DNA from: Isochrysis galbana
Taxonomy: Eukaryota; Haptophyta; Isochrysidales; Isochrysidaceae
DNA length: 64,000 nucleotides
Assembly (NCBI GenBank): GCA_018136815.1
Contig: CM030933.1
Span: 5,162,282-5,226,281 of the forward strand
Direction of reading: 5' to 3'
The position numbers and the translations under genes were made by a program. The number at the start of each line of letters is the position of its first letter. Position 1 is the stretch's first letter. The notes below the pieces were generated by a model. It had not been told where the DNA came from. It saw nothing but the letters and a program-made list of their open reading frames with translations, and searched no databases. Below are positions 51,356-60,442 of the stretch, piece by piece.

Positions 51356-52508
51356 GGCGTGTGCTCTCTGATTTGGAGCGGGAGCTCGGCCGCCGCCCAG
51401 CCCCCGCGGAGCTCGCCGAGCGCACGGGGCTCTCAGCGGCTGAGGTGGTGCAGCAGCTACGGGAGGGTGAGGCGGCGCGCGACAAGATGCTCGTGTCGAA
51501 TCTCCGTCTTGTTGTCTCCATTGCCAAGCGCTTCACTGGAAGGGGTCTGGCGTTCGATGATCTCATCCAGGAGGGCAATGTGGGCCTGATCCGCGCTGCC
51601 GAAGGCTTTGACCCGCGCCGACGCCTGCGCTTTTCGACGTATGCAACATACTGGATTAGGCAGCGCATCACTCGAGCTCTGGCGGACCAGAGCCGGGCAA
51701 TCCGGCTCCCAGCGTATTTGCACGACATGCTGGTTAGGATCAGGCGTGAGACAAGCAAGTTTCATGCGATGCACGGCAGGGCGCCCACGGACACCGAGAT
51801 AGCTGAGATCATTGGCGTCAAGCCCTGCAAGATCGCTGACCTTCAACTCATCCCTCACACCATCTCCATCGAGACACCACTCCGTGAGCACCGGGCTGCC
51901 CATGGCGAATCCACTCGTGTCTCCCTCATCACACCGATGTCTGACTTTGTCAGATTAGCCCGATCCCATGGATTCCACACGCGCGATTGATCTACCCTCG
52001 CTTTGGGACTTGCTGCAGGTGGTAGCTATGATGATGATCGCACCATCGACACTGTTCTGAGTGACGGCGTAGATCTGGACGAGATGCTCGACACGACACT
52101 CTTGCGTGCGGAACTCGAATCGATGCTTTCTTCCGAGTTGCCACCTCTAGAACGCGACGTTCTCCGGCTGCGCTACGGACTAGATGACGGTGTCGTCAAG
52201 AGTATGGCGTCAGTTGGGCACATTGCGGGCTTGCAGCCCTTGAAGGTGTGTACTCAGATAGATATGCCATTATGCCAATCGCGACGCCCAAAGCTATGCG
52301 GAGCCAATTCTCAAACCATGGTCTTAGGCGTCTTTACTTTTGTCAACAAATTATCGACTCGCTGACACGGCGGCACGCCTCCCTTGCATGAGGTCACGTG
52401 CCCACTTCCGTGTTGCAGGTGCGAACTCTTGAGCGCTCTGCAATGAAAAAGTTGCGCCAGCCCAACTTGCAGTCGCGCCTGAAGGGATTTTGCAGCCTCA
52501 ATGTTTAA
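51356..52508 (+). CDS. Plastid-type sigma-70 factor, 5' end in gap
   Basis: The visible exons are 51356-51916 (5' end in the gap), 52019-52245 and 52419-52508. They are joined by GT-AG introns whose phases match (1 and 0), and the frame ends in TAA. Region 1.2/2 text is clear: [39 protein letters not shown] and [18 protein letters not shown]. Region 3 follows ([15 protein letters not shown]), then region 4 ([18 protein letters not shown], with the helix-turn-helix split by the second intron, then [20 protein letters not shown]). Nuclear sigma-70 factors in algae direct the bacterial-type plastid RNA polymerase to promoters. The recognition helix ([18 protein letters not shown]) is divergent from the usual GVTRERVRQIEARA. 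The transit peptide cannot be checked. Confidence 0.93.
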
Positions 52509-54050
52509 GGGGCTTTTGATGTGCCGCCACTGTTCAGTGGCGAGACCACTTCACGGTTCGTGGTCGTCTACGCGATCAGGTCTCTACAGGCAGCTGTGGA
52601 AGTGACATTGAGTAGGACCAAGGACGCACGTCTTTGGCTTGATGATTCAGGCAATTGGAGAAGCGGTGGTGTGCGGCTCATGGGGCATCGGGAAGCCCCC
52701 CGTCCTGAGGTCAACTCATCTATTCCGCATTCACACGGTGGTAAGACGCCGGCTTATGTGATCCATGTACAACTTGATTCGTGATGGCTTGAGCGCCGCC
52801 CTCTTTTGAGCCTGCTACCTGCCGCAAATTACTAGGACATTCGACTTTTCGGGGCCAGGACACTCATTCACCCCGTATGCTTTGAAGCGGTCAAAACTCC
52901 AGCCCTACACCAGGATTATTCTTCCCTCTCACATGTCCCCTCAATGAGCATTGCAGTCAAGGTCAGGGAGTTGCCCTCTCGACAACACCCTGGAAATCAC
53001 CTTTGCTGCTCTTTGAATTACGGGAGTGTTGCGAGGAGTTGGGCTCCCCAGGCAGCAGCTTGTGGGGTCGTCGATGTTGTCCCCGCCACTCGGGCTGTGT
53101 GGCCGTGAGAGTTCTTTTTCTACGTCGATGCTCGGTGTTGGTAGTTGTTACCAACCGCACTTGCAGCTTCGCACTACTCTCCACGTTGCGAACCACCGTG
53201 CACAGGTTATGCACGACGTACACCATCATTGTCGCCGACCGTTTGTGAAGCAGTTGTGGCTAGTGCACGTTCACTGCGGGTACACGTGTGTGCTTGTGTT
53301 CAGCCACTTCTCTAGTCTCGTCGTGTGCGCTTCTTCTTGTTCTTGTGCCCTTGCCCTTGTTTGTGTGGGCTTATGTGCTGCTTGTGCTTGCACCTCACTG
53401 CCCCTGCTCATCCTACAAAAAAAGATCCGAAGATAAGGCTACTACCGACTACCGCTAGCTAAGCCTAGCTATAAAGGACTATGTACTAGTACTACGTACG
53501 CTCACTCTCGCCATCGCCTATACAACAGATCAATCACTCAATCACTCACTTCCTTTACACTTCCCCTATCATGCCCCCCCCCCCCCCCCCGCGTTGCTTT
53601 TACCCGAAAGGGGTTTCCCCCCAGCGTGGACTCGAGGAGAGGACGCGCTGGGGTGCGCGGGGTCGGTGCGTGCACTGGGGGGAGGACAAATATCGAGGGG
53701 AGGGGGCAGTGCCCCCACCCCCCGGTATCACCCGGACACCTGGCCCGTCAGGCATGGCGGGATTCCGGGACTGAGACGTTATGTCCAATTAGCTAGTGGG
53801 GTTGGCTAGGATATAACATTGATTATTATTGCATTATTTACACTTCCCCTATCATTCTTTTGTCTTTAATTTCAGGGGGCGGGCCCGCGTGCACTACGCA
53901 CTACGTTGGGCCAAGCGCAAGGGGCGGGGTGGGGGCAGGCACTTGCTGTTTGCTGCGCTAAGTGTCTTGTGGGCAGGGCTGTACGTGATTCAAGTGATTC
54001 AATCTTAGTCATTCTATGGGCCTTGACTATGCAGTCATAGTCACACCATA
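52509..54050. other. Intergenic
   Basis: No supported gene is visible. A C-run of about 17 lies at 53574-53590. The right edge contains the first copy of a 17-bp target duplication (54034-54050). Confidence 0.5.
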
Positions 54051-54884
54051 AAAAAAAATTTCTTGAAGGTGCCCGCTATGCTGCTACTGACTCACACCCC
54101 TCCGGTATCTCACTCGCCATCGCCTATACCCCACACTCTCATCCCCGCTTCCGCTACCCCCCCTACGGGGGGTGGGCCCGCGTGCACTACGACGGGCCAG
54201 GCGGGTGGGGGGCGGGCTGGGGCAGGCCTGTCAGTTCTATCTCTGCGGACAAACGTAAACGCGCGCGTCGCTTACCTTATTTTGTCTCTTCGTTTTGTGG
54301 ACCCCGCCTCTTGGGTCGTTCTTCGTCTGGCGCCGCGCTTTCGCGGTGCCCGCCTGTCACATCGGGTGTCGACCTGTAAACATATCGTAAACGAGCGTGA
54401 GTATTACCTTTCCTCGGACCAGATCGTGTCGTTTTTTTTTGTCGTTCTTTCCTCGTCGTTCTCTTCGTTCTCTTCCGGCGTGCGATGCCCGCGCGCGCCA
54501 TGGCCCCCCTCTGGAGGGACCCTCGGGTCCCCCCAGAGAGCCAGCTGGGCCAGCTCAGGGGGCAGTGGAGGCTGGGGCTGGGCCCCTGGCCTCCCCTGCC
54601 TCTCCCTCGCTGGCCTCGCTGGCTCTGGGTGCCTTCCTGGCGGCTCGGATGCTCTGTGACTCAGTGGAGAAGGGGTGGGTCAGTGCGATGGGGAACATGT
54701 GCAGGCGAATGCGTGCGGCGCGCGGCGCGCGCTTGGCGGTAGTCTGGACAGGAATGATGTCAGCTCAGCCCCTGCCAGCAGGCAGGGGCTGAGGATGATT
54801 GTGCAGGCCCACCCAGAGGGTGTCTGCGATGGAGGAGGGGGGGAACGCGGCCCCCATGACCCTATCAGTTTTACTGATAGTTTC
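54051..54884 (-). mobile_element. 834-bp retroelement insertion with 17-bp target duplication
   Basis: GTCATAGTCACACCATA occurs at 54034-54050 and 54885-54901, flanking the insert. On the minus strand the insert starts GAAA, then the perfect hairpin CTATCAGT-AAA-ACTGATAG (54880-54862), then GGTCATGGGGG. It ends in an AT-rich homopolymer tail (an A-run on the plus strand at 54051-54058). Internal sequence at 54521-54650 is homologous to the bounded insertion 56108-57045. Variable-length duplications and an AT tail indicate target-primed reverse transcription. No RT is encoded, so it is a non-autonomous or truncated copy. Confidence 0.75.
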
Positions 54885-54904
54885 GTCATAGTCACACCAT
54901 AGCC

Positions 54905-55020
54905 TCTGACTATAGACTACTAGTCATGCATAGCCCTCTGACTATTGACTACTAGTCATAGCATGGGAGCTTGAATCACTGATCACTGACTATGATCAGA
55001 CTATAGTCATATATGGGTAA
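54905..55020. repeat. Short direct and inverted repeats around GACTA(T/G)
   Basis: CTCTGACTAT(A/T)GACTACTAGTCAT occurs twice in tandem (about 54903 and 54933). It is followed by ACTGATCACTGACTATGATCAGACTATAGTCATA-like palindromic text. The function is unknown. The adjacent element inserted into this type of sequence. Confidence 0.7.
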
Positions 55021-55230
55021 ATAGACATAGATATTGTGTCTTGATGTCAATCTAATTTTAGTTCTTTTCGCCTCGTTTACGTGCGCAAGAATTGGTACCT
55101 GCACCGCGATCAAACTACGGACGAGATGTTATGGGACTTGTATGTGAGCAAGTATGGGCCGTGGGAGGGCGTCTTGGGGCGTGGGAGTAGAGCACTCTGG
55201 GGCTAGCCGCTGTTCAGGAGGATGCCCCCA

Positions 55231-55439
55231 TATCACAGGGTGTCTTGTGCCATTTGTGGTTCTATACTCCATATCGCCGGGAGCCCGCAGCGCGAGCCCC
55301 GGCGGCGGTGAGAGAGCGGCGCGCCGCGCCGCCATCGCGCTACGCCATGACAAGATGATTAAAAGATACCTAGGGGGCTCTGCCACACAAGGCACACTAA
55401 CGGTATAGAACCACAAATGGCACAAGACACCCTGTGATA
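55231..55439. mobile_element. MITE-like element with 37-bp perfect inverted termini
   Basis: The left terminus 55231-55267 (begins TATCACAGGGTGTCTTG) and the right terminus 55403-55439 are exact reverse complements over 37 bp. They enclose 135 bp with no coding potential. CCCCA lies directly outside both ends (55226-55230 and 55440-55444), a candidate 5-bp target duplication. Total length is 209 bp. Confidence 0.8.
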
Positions 55440-55554
55440 CCCCATTGATGGGCAGCAAGAAGGTGTGTGTCTGAGATGTTTGAAGAAAGATGATGATGAA
55501 AAAAAAACCTTTTAATGTTCTCGCCTCGCGCGCGGTCACGGGTTTAGCTATTGT

Positions 55555-55727
55555 GTCTCTCTCGGCAGGCGCGGCCGGTCAGCAGATCGGCTACAGGGCT
55601 CGAAGGGGTCGAATTGGGGGGGCAGTGCGCGTGTGTATTCGTAAGATATGTGTATGGACTGTCTGTGCGCCGCATGGCGACGCGCAGGCAGTCCATATGT
55701 GCGCGTCTAGAGCCTGATTTCTAGGGC
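55555..55727. repeat. 173-bp module duplicated at 30360-30532
   Basis: It is nearly identical to 30360-30532. It overlaps the 3' end of the minus-strand gag-like frame, which ends with a TAG at 55591-55593, and contains the 17-bp hairpin described there. Confidence 0.85.
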
Positions 55728-57250
55728 GTGTGGCGGTCGGGACCGCGGCGACACGATCGAGGGTGGCTCGGTAGGGCTCGTAGGCCCCCTCCGAGTCCGA
55801 TGGCAACGGTGGGGCGGCCTCATCCGCCTCCGAGAGGGGAGGATATGCCTCAACAGCCTCTTCCATGCAGATTTCAGTGAGAGCGGGCTCATGCCCGCTC
55901 TCCACAGCATCGGAGGGCGATGGGGGTGGTGATGGAGGCGCGGCGCCGGCCTCGAATGGGTGAAAGACGGCGGTGGCCGCGAGCTCGGCCTCTGAGGAGG
56001 CGCGGTCTTCGGGAGTGGTGGTGGGCAGAGCGGGCAGGAGGCCCGCTTCTGTAGGAGGAGGGGCCTTGGGCCCCTTTGGCGGGCCGGGCGCGGGACGCGT
56101 CGACTTATAATAATAATCTAACTGAGCATTAGTACCACTACTCTCACTAGCCCGGTACCAACACGACAGCCCTCAGCGCACCTGCCCGTACACCTTGGCG
56201 CGTGCTGTTGACACAGATACATACTCCTATGCACCCCTCCAAATCTCCCCCCTCGCAAGCCCCCGGCTCCCATTCTAACTCCCCACAAGTTAAAATGAGG
56301 GAAAACCCATTGAGGCGGACCGATCGACGCCGGCCGACTCTCCAGGAAAAAGCACCGGGGGGGGGGGGAAGGACCTCTCGTCAAAGAAGAAGAACGGCCC
56401 TTACAGCTCTCGCCGCGAGCGATCCTCGAGAAATAAGAGACTGCGCCTCGAGGTACCTGCCACAAGGGTCCCCATAGGCGTCTTGAGCCTCTCCCTCCTC
56501 ATCTTCCTCCTGTCGCCAGCCGCCCCTCTCCGCCCGCTTGCTAACGCAAACGGGTCTCGTTTCTCACCACACCCCATCGGGGGGGTGCAAATCCCCCCCT
56601 CTCCCTCGCTTCGCTCTCCTCCACCTCTCTCCCTGCGGCGCGTCGCCATGCGGCGCGCCACGGCCTGCTCTCAGAGGTCCTTTGGGGGCTTCCAGAGGGC
56701 CAGCCAGGGCAGCTCAGGGGGCAGTGGAGGCTGGGGCTCAGCCCCTGGCCCCCCCTGCCTCTCCCACGCTTGCCTCGCTGGCCCTGGGTGCCGCCCACAG
56801 TCCTCTGTCTGCCTGGCGACCAGGGATGGGGGGGGGAGTCAGTACGAGAGCAGGCCCAAGCAGGCCAGGGAGTGCGGCTCGCGACCCGCGCCCACTGGGG
56901 GTCTGGGTGGTTGTGTTGAGTGCCCTGCTCATGCCAAAAGGCAGAGCATGGGGATGACCGACAGGCCCGCCCCCCGGAGGGGAATTGGTGCCTGAGAGGG
57001 GGGACGCGAGGCGCCCCCCCATGCTGAACTAAGTATAAACTTAGTTGGGACGCGTCGACTTAGATTCTTCACCTGACGGATCGAGCATGACCACGGGCTC
57101 GATATGCGACGAGACGGAAGGGAAACGACCGGCGGGAGGCGCGGCTAAGGTGGCCGGGAGTGATGGAATGGCGGGTTGGACCACCTCCTCAGCAGAGGAA
57201 GGCGGGAGGACGGGCTTGGGCGAGGGCGAGCGCGACGACGGAGCGGACAT
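55591..57250 (-). pseudogene. Gag-like retroelement frame interrupted by an insertion
   Basis: On the minus strand a Pro/Ser-rich frame starts at ATG 57250 (MSAPSSRSPSPKPVLPPSS) and reaches ESKSTRP at 57046. It resumes in the same frame at 56107 as STRPAPGPPKGPKAPPP and continues to EEAVEAYPPLSEADEAAPP and the stop at 55591. The 938-bp interruption is a separate element. The composition (Pro/Ser leader, acidic middle) resembles the N-terminus of retroelement gag or a leader polyprotein. No capsid or pol is attached. Confidence 0.6.
56108..57045 (-). mobile_element. 938-bp retroelement insertion with 16-bp target duplication
   Basis: GGGACGCGTCGACTTA lies at 56092-56107 and again at 57046-57061. 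On the minus strand the insert begins with the perfect hairpin AACTAAGT-TTAT-ACTTAGTT (57045-57026), then CAGCATGGGGGG. It ends in the conserved 3' tail ...GTGGTACTAATGCTCAGTTAGATTATTATTA. The exact duplication defines both ends and shows that the hairpin is the true 5' terminus and the ATT-repeat the 3' terminus. It encodes no RT, so it is SINE-like or an internally deleted LINE. It disrupts the gag-like frame 55591-57250. Confidence 0.88.
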
Positions 57251-57253
57251 GGC

Positions 57254-58455
57254 TGGGCGGATCGGGGCGGATAGGCTGGGGCTGAGGGAGCGGAGAGGTT
57301 TGGTATTGAGGTAGTGTTGAGAACGAGGGACGAGAACGGGAACGAGAACGAGAACGAGAGCGACGAACGAAGAACGACAGACGACAGATGGCCAGGGGCC
57401 GCTGGACCGACAAGATGACACCACACTCACGTCAACACTCTCCACACTAACGTATCCTTATCACGGAACGCACAGGAACCCGCTGACAGACCTAACAAAG
57501 AAGAGAATGCCGACAAGAGACAAGAGAGCGACGGGGCGACGGACGATCCGACGGGGGCGACAGTTACGCACAGGAATAAGGAGGGAATCTTTCGAAAACC
57601 CTTAAGTGAGTTGATGAAGACCGAAGTAAGATAGCGCCACGATATAATCCAACGGCCAACACCTGAGGGGGAATCAGGGTCACACATGGGGGCGGTTCCT
57701 TGCACCGGCGATACCTGAACGCGCGACTTAGCCTAAAAACGCGAGGAGCACGCAAGGAGGTAAGGCAAGTGAGGGGCAAGCAAGCGACAAGGGAGGCGAC
57801 AAAGGAGGCGAGGGCAAAGAGGGCGAATGGGCGAATGTAGGACCCTGAGACGGTGACTAGTGGCTAGCCTGCAAGGAGGGAACATAGAAATGCATCAAAC
57901 AACTTCTAAAACAAAAAGGTCGATCGCGGATGCGACAGAGATACTTTCCCACACCATACTAGCGTCCTTTGCTCCTTTACAGCGGCCTCTCCGGCCTCTG
58001 GCCGCCGGCCGCGCACGCGCGCGCCTCTATGTTTACTCTGTGTTGCGCCTCAAGAGGATTGAAACACGGCGAAACACGGCTGCTTTTGGCTTTTGTAGAA
58101 ACGCGGTGTTCCTGTATTTCACATGTAGGTTCTAGACGACCCGGAAGCACGAGAGATGATCATTCTCCTTTGGACTCCTTTGGAGGCGACTGTACCCGGC
58201 TCCCCCGGAGGAGGACACAAGAGACAAGTTAACGATTTGGACGGAGTCCAAAAAGAAAATATCCTCGATTCTACTCGCGAAGGCGGTGTTTCACATGAAG
58301 GTTCCATGAAGATTGCAGGAGCGCGTTTCAAATACTCGCGTTCCTGAAACCTTCTTCCAACGCTCTTGAAACCCCATGAACCCCCCGAGTATTTCAAGTA
58401 AAATGAGGGAGAGTTGGAGAGCCGACGGCAAGGAGTCCGTCCGCGGCGCGGCGCG
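57254..58455. other. Leader of the gag-like element and intergenic
   Basis: No host gene is visible. Repeated GAACG(A/G)GA text near 57315-57365 is low complexity. The last ~200 bp precede the PTTG1IP-like gene. Confidence 0.45.
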
Positions 58456-59265
58456 ATGGGCGAGGAGGGCCCTCTCGGCCTCGGCCTGCTGTTCCTGGTT
58501 GTGCACGCGCAGCTAGCCGCCGGTGACTGCACTGATCACACGAGCTGCCACGCGTGCACACTCGCCGACGGCCAGTGCTTCTGGTGCTATAGCTCAGCCA
58601 GTTGTGAGGCGATTCGCGTGAGCAACGACCCGTTCAGTGGATGTAGAGATCTCTCATTCAACTCGGCGACATGCGCCTGCCGACCAGATGCTTTCACGTC
58701 ATGCGAGCTCTGTGCGACACCACAGCATGTGGATTGTGTATGGGTCTCGCCACGCAGCGCCGCAACAATGAAGGTCAGCGTGGAGACACCCACTTTCAGC
58801 ACTTCTCAGTCGCGTTCATATACTTTCGACTCTGGCTTCTGCTGGGGTGGCTCAGCCATTGGGCCCAGCGCTCTCGGACAGAACATGAGTATTTCTAGAC
58901 CATCGGAAGGTAGAGTTTCAATTGAGCTGAATATCCTGCCCAAGAGGTGGTTTTGGGGCCAATGTACCATTGCCAATGGTTTCTTTATTTCAGCTTTGAC
59001 ATTGGTGACCATGACAATCATCGTCGTGTGTGCCTGCTGTTGCTGGGTCTTCATCAAAGGTGGTTGTCGACATCGCAAAAGAACCTCTGTCTTTCAGGCG
59101 TCGCGGTCGTCGTTGCTTCACGCCATCAGCGATGTGTTACGCACCGACAAAGCAATACGCAGTGTATTAGTCCGAGCCATTTTGTCTGCTCCTGCAACGT
59201 TCGGGCACGAGCAAACTTTGAAGGAAGACGAGGTCGTGGCAGCAGATTGTGGTGCGCCTGCCTAG
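58456..59265 (+). CDS. PTTG1IP: PTTG1IP-like single-pass membrane protein with PSI domain
   Basis: A single exon of 269 residues. An N-terminal hydrophobic stretch (LGLGLLFLVVHAQLAAG) is a signal peptide. Residues 25-63 form a PSI domain (CTDHTSCHACTLADGQCFWC, then SASC). A second Cys cluster follows (CACRPDAFTSCELCATPQHVDC; 73-94), which looks like a second, shorter PSI unit. A membrane span at about 177-200 (FFISALTLVTMTIIVV followed by CACCCWVFI) leads into a basic Cys-containing stop-transfer. The PSI, WGxC and TM-CCxC layout is that of PTTG1IP-type proteins. These are type I membrane proteins of the secretory pathway and nucleus in animals, with homologues in many protists. The cytosolic tail is about 70 residues. 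It ends with TAG. Confidence 0.8.
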   Translation: MGEEGPLGLGLLFLVVHAQLAAGDCTDHTSCHACTLADGQCFWCYSSASCEAIRVSNDPFSGCRDLSFNSATCACRPDAFTSCELCATPQHVDCVWVSPRSAATMKVSVETPTFSTSQSRSYTFDSGFCWGGSAIGPSALGQNMSISRPSEGRVSIELNILPKRWFWGQCTIANGFFISALTLVTMTIIVVCACCCWVFIKGGCRHRKRTSVFQASRSSLLHAISDVLRTDKAIRSVLVRAILSAPATFGHEQTLKEDEVVAADCGAPA

Positions 59266-60442
59266 AGGTGTGCATTGCCGCCCGGCAACCACGACACGAA
59301 TCATTCACCGCGAGAGGGAAGAATCGGGGGAAGCATTGTTTCCGAGGCCGCCGGCATCATAGTAGCCGAGATAAAGGGGGGGAAATTTGATGGCCAAAGG
59401 GCAAGTGAGTGGGAAAATGGCGTAGCGCCCTAATAATGGATCCACCGACATTCGCACGAGATGACTCTGAGGCAGAGCACACAGCTATCATAATTTCTTT
59501 CCCGGTGAGAATCTCCTCAAGCAATGTCGGCCGTAGGACTAGGACTAGGAGATACTAGTTGCCCCATGTTGCGATCTAAGCTCATCTCTAAGCCGCGGGC
59601 TCTTGCCTGGGTCTTGTTGGAAACAAGTAGTATCAATTTTCTCAAACTATCCATCTACTAGCATGAATCTTTGAGAAAATCTGCCATGACGGCCAGCATG
59701 AATTTTGGATGAGGTGCCGTGCTGGTTATTCGTTATTCGCGATAGACGTCCGCAATGTGCACGGCTACGCTTTGGCTTTGGCGGCTTCGCCCCGGCCCTT
59801 GCTTTGCCCATACAGCTTGCAACGCGGCAACAAACAAATTCGCCGCCCACGCACCCGCACTCCGCCAATACACTAGTCTTCGCCTGTCTGAGTATCTTCT
59901 GAGTGCACCACCGACAAAGAGGCTCCGTCTCACCCAGCGCCGTCAAGCTCGGCTAGCACGCCGATTCGAGCACGCGTCAACCTCCGGAACGACGACTGAC
60001 GACCCCTCCTGCGCAGTCAATGGCTCTGCGACAACGTTTCTTGGATCAGCCTCGGGCGCATCGCGCATCCGTTTGAGTTTGAACTCCTCTGTGCTTGTGG
60101 GCGGGGGGGGGGGGGGGGCAGGGGCACAACTCGTGAGCCGCGTGTGCGGTAAGAATACTATGATGTTTTGACGTTCTTACTATAATTTAATTTCATTACA
60201 AGCGGAGGGAGTGGGGGCGAAAAAAAACTGGACCTCGGGTTAGCACTGAGCACCTCATATCTTGTGCGACGCCAACGCAGCCGCCGGCCGCGTTAATTCT
60301 TGCTAGCTCTAAGCTACTAGAGTAGGGTGGTCGCGCGTATTTATATACGCGCCACTGGCCTTAGCACCAAGCACATAAGTCCATAGCGCAAATCACACAG
60401 CACGCACTATGCTCGTGCCAACAAGGAGTAGACAGCCGGACT
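59266..60442. other. Intergenic
   Basis: No supported gene. A G-run of about 16 lies at 60103-60118. Confidence 0.45.
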
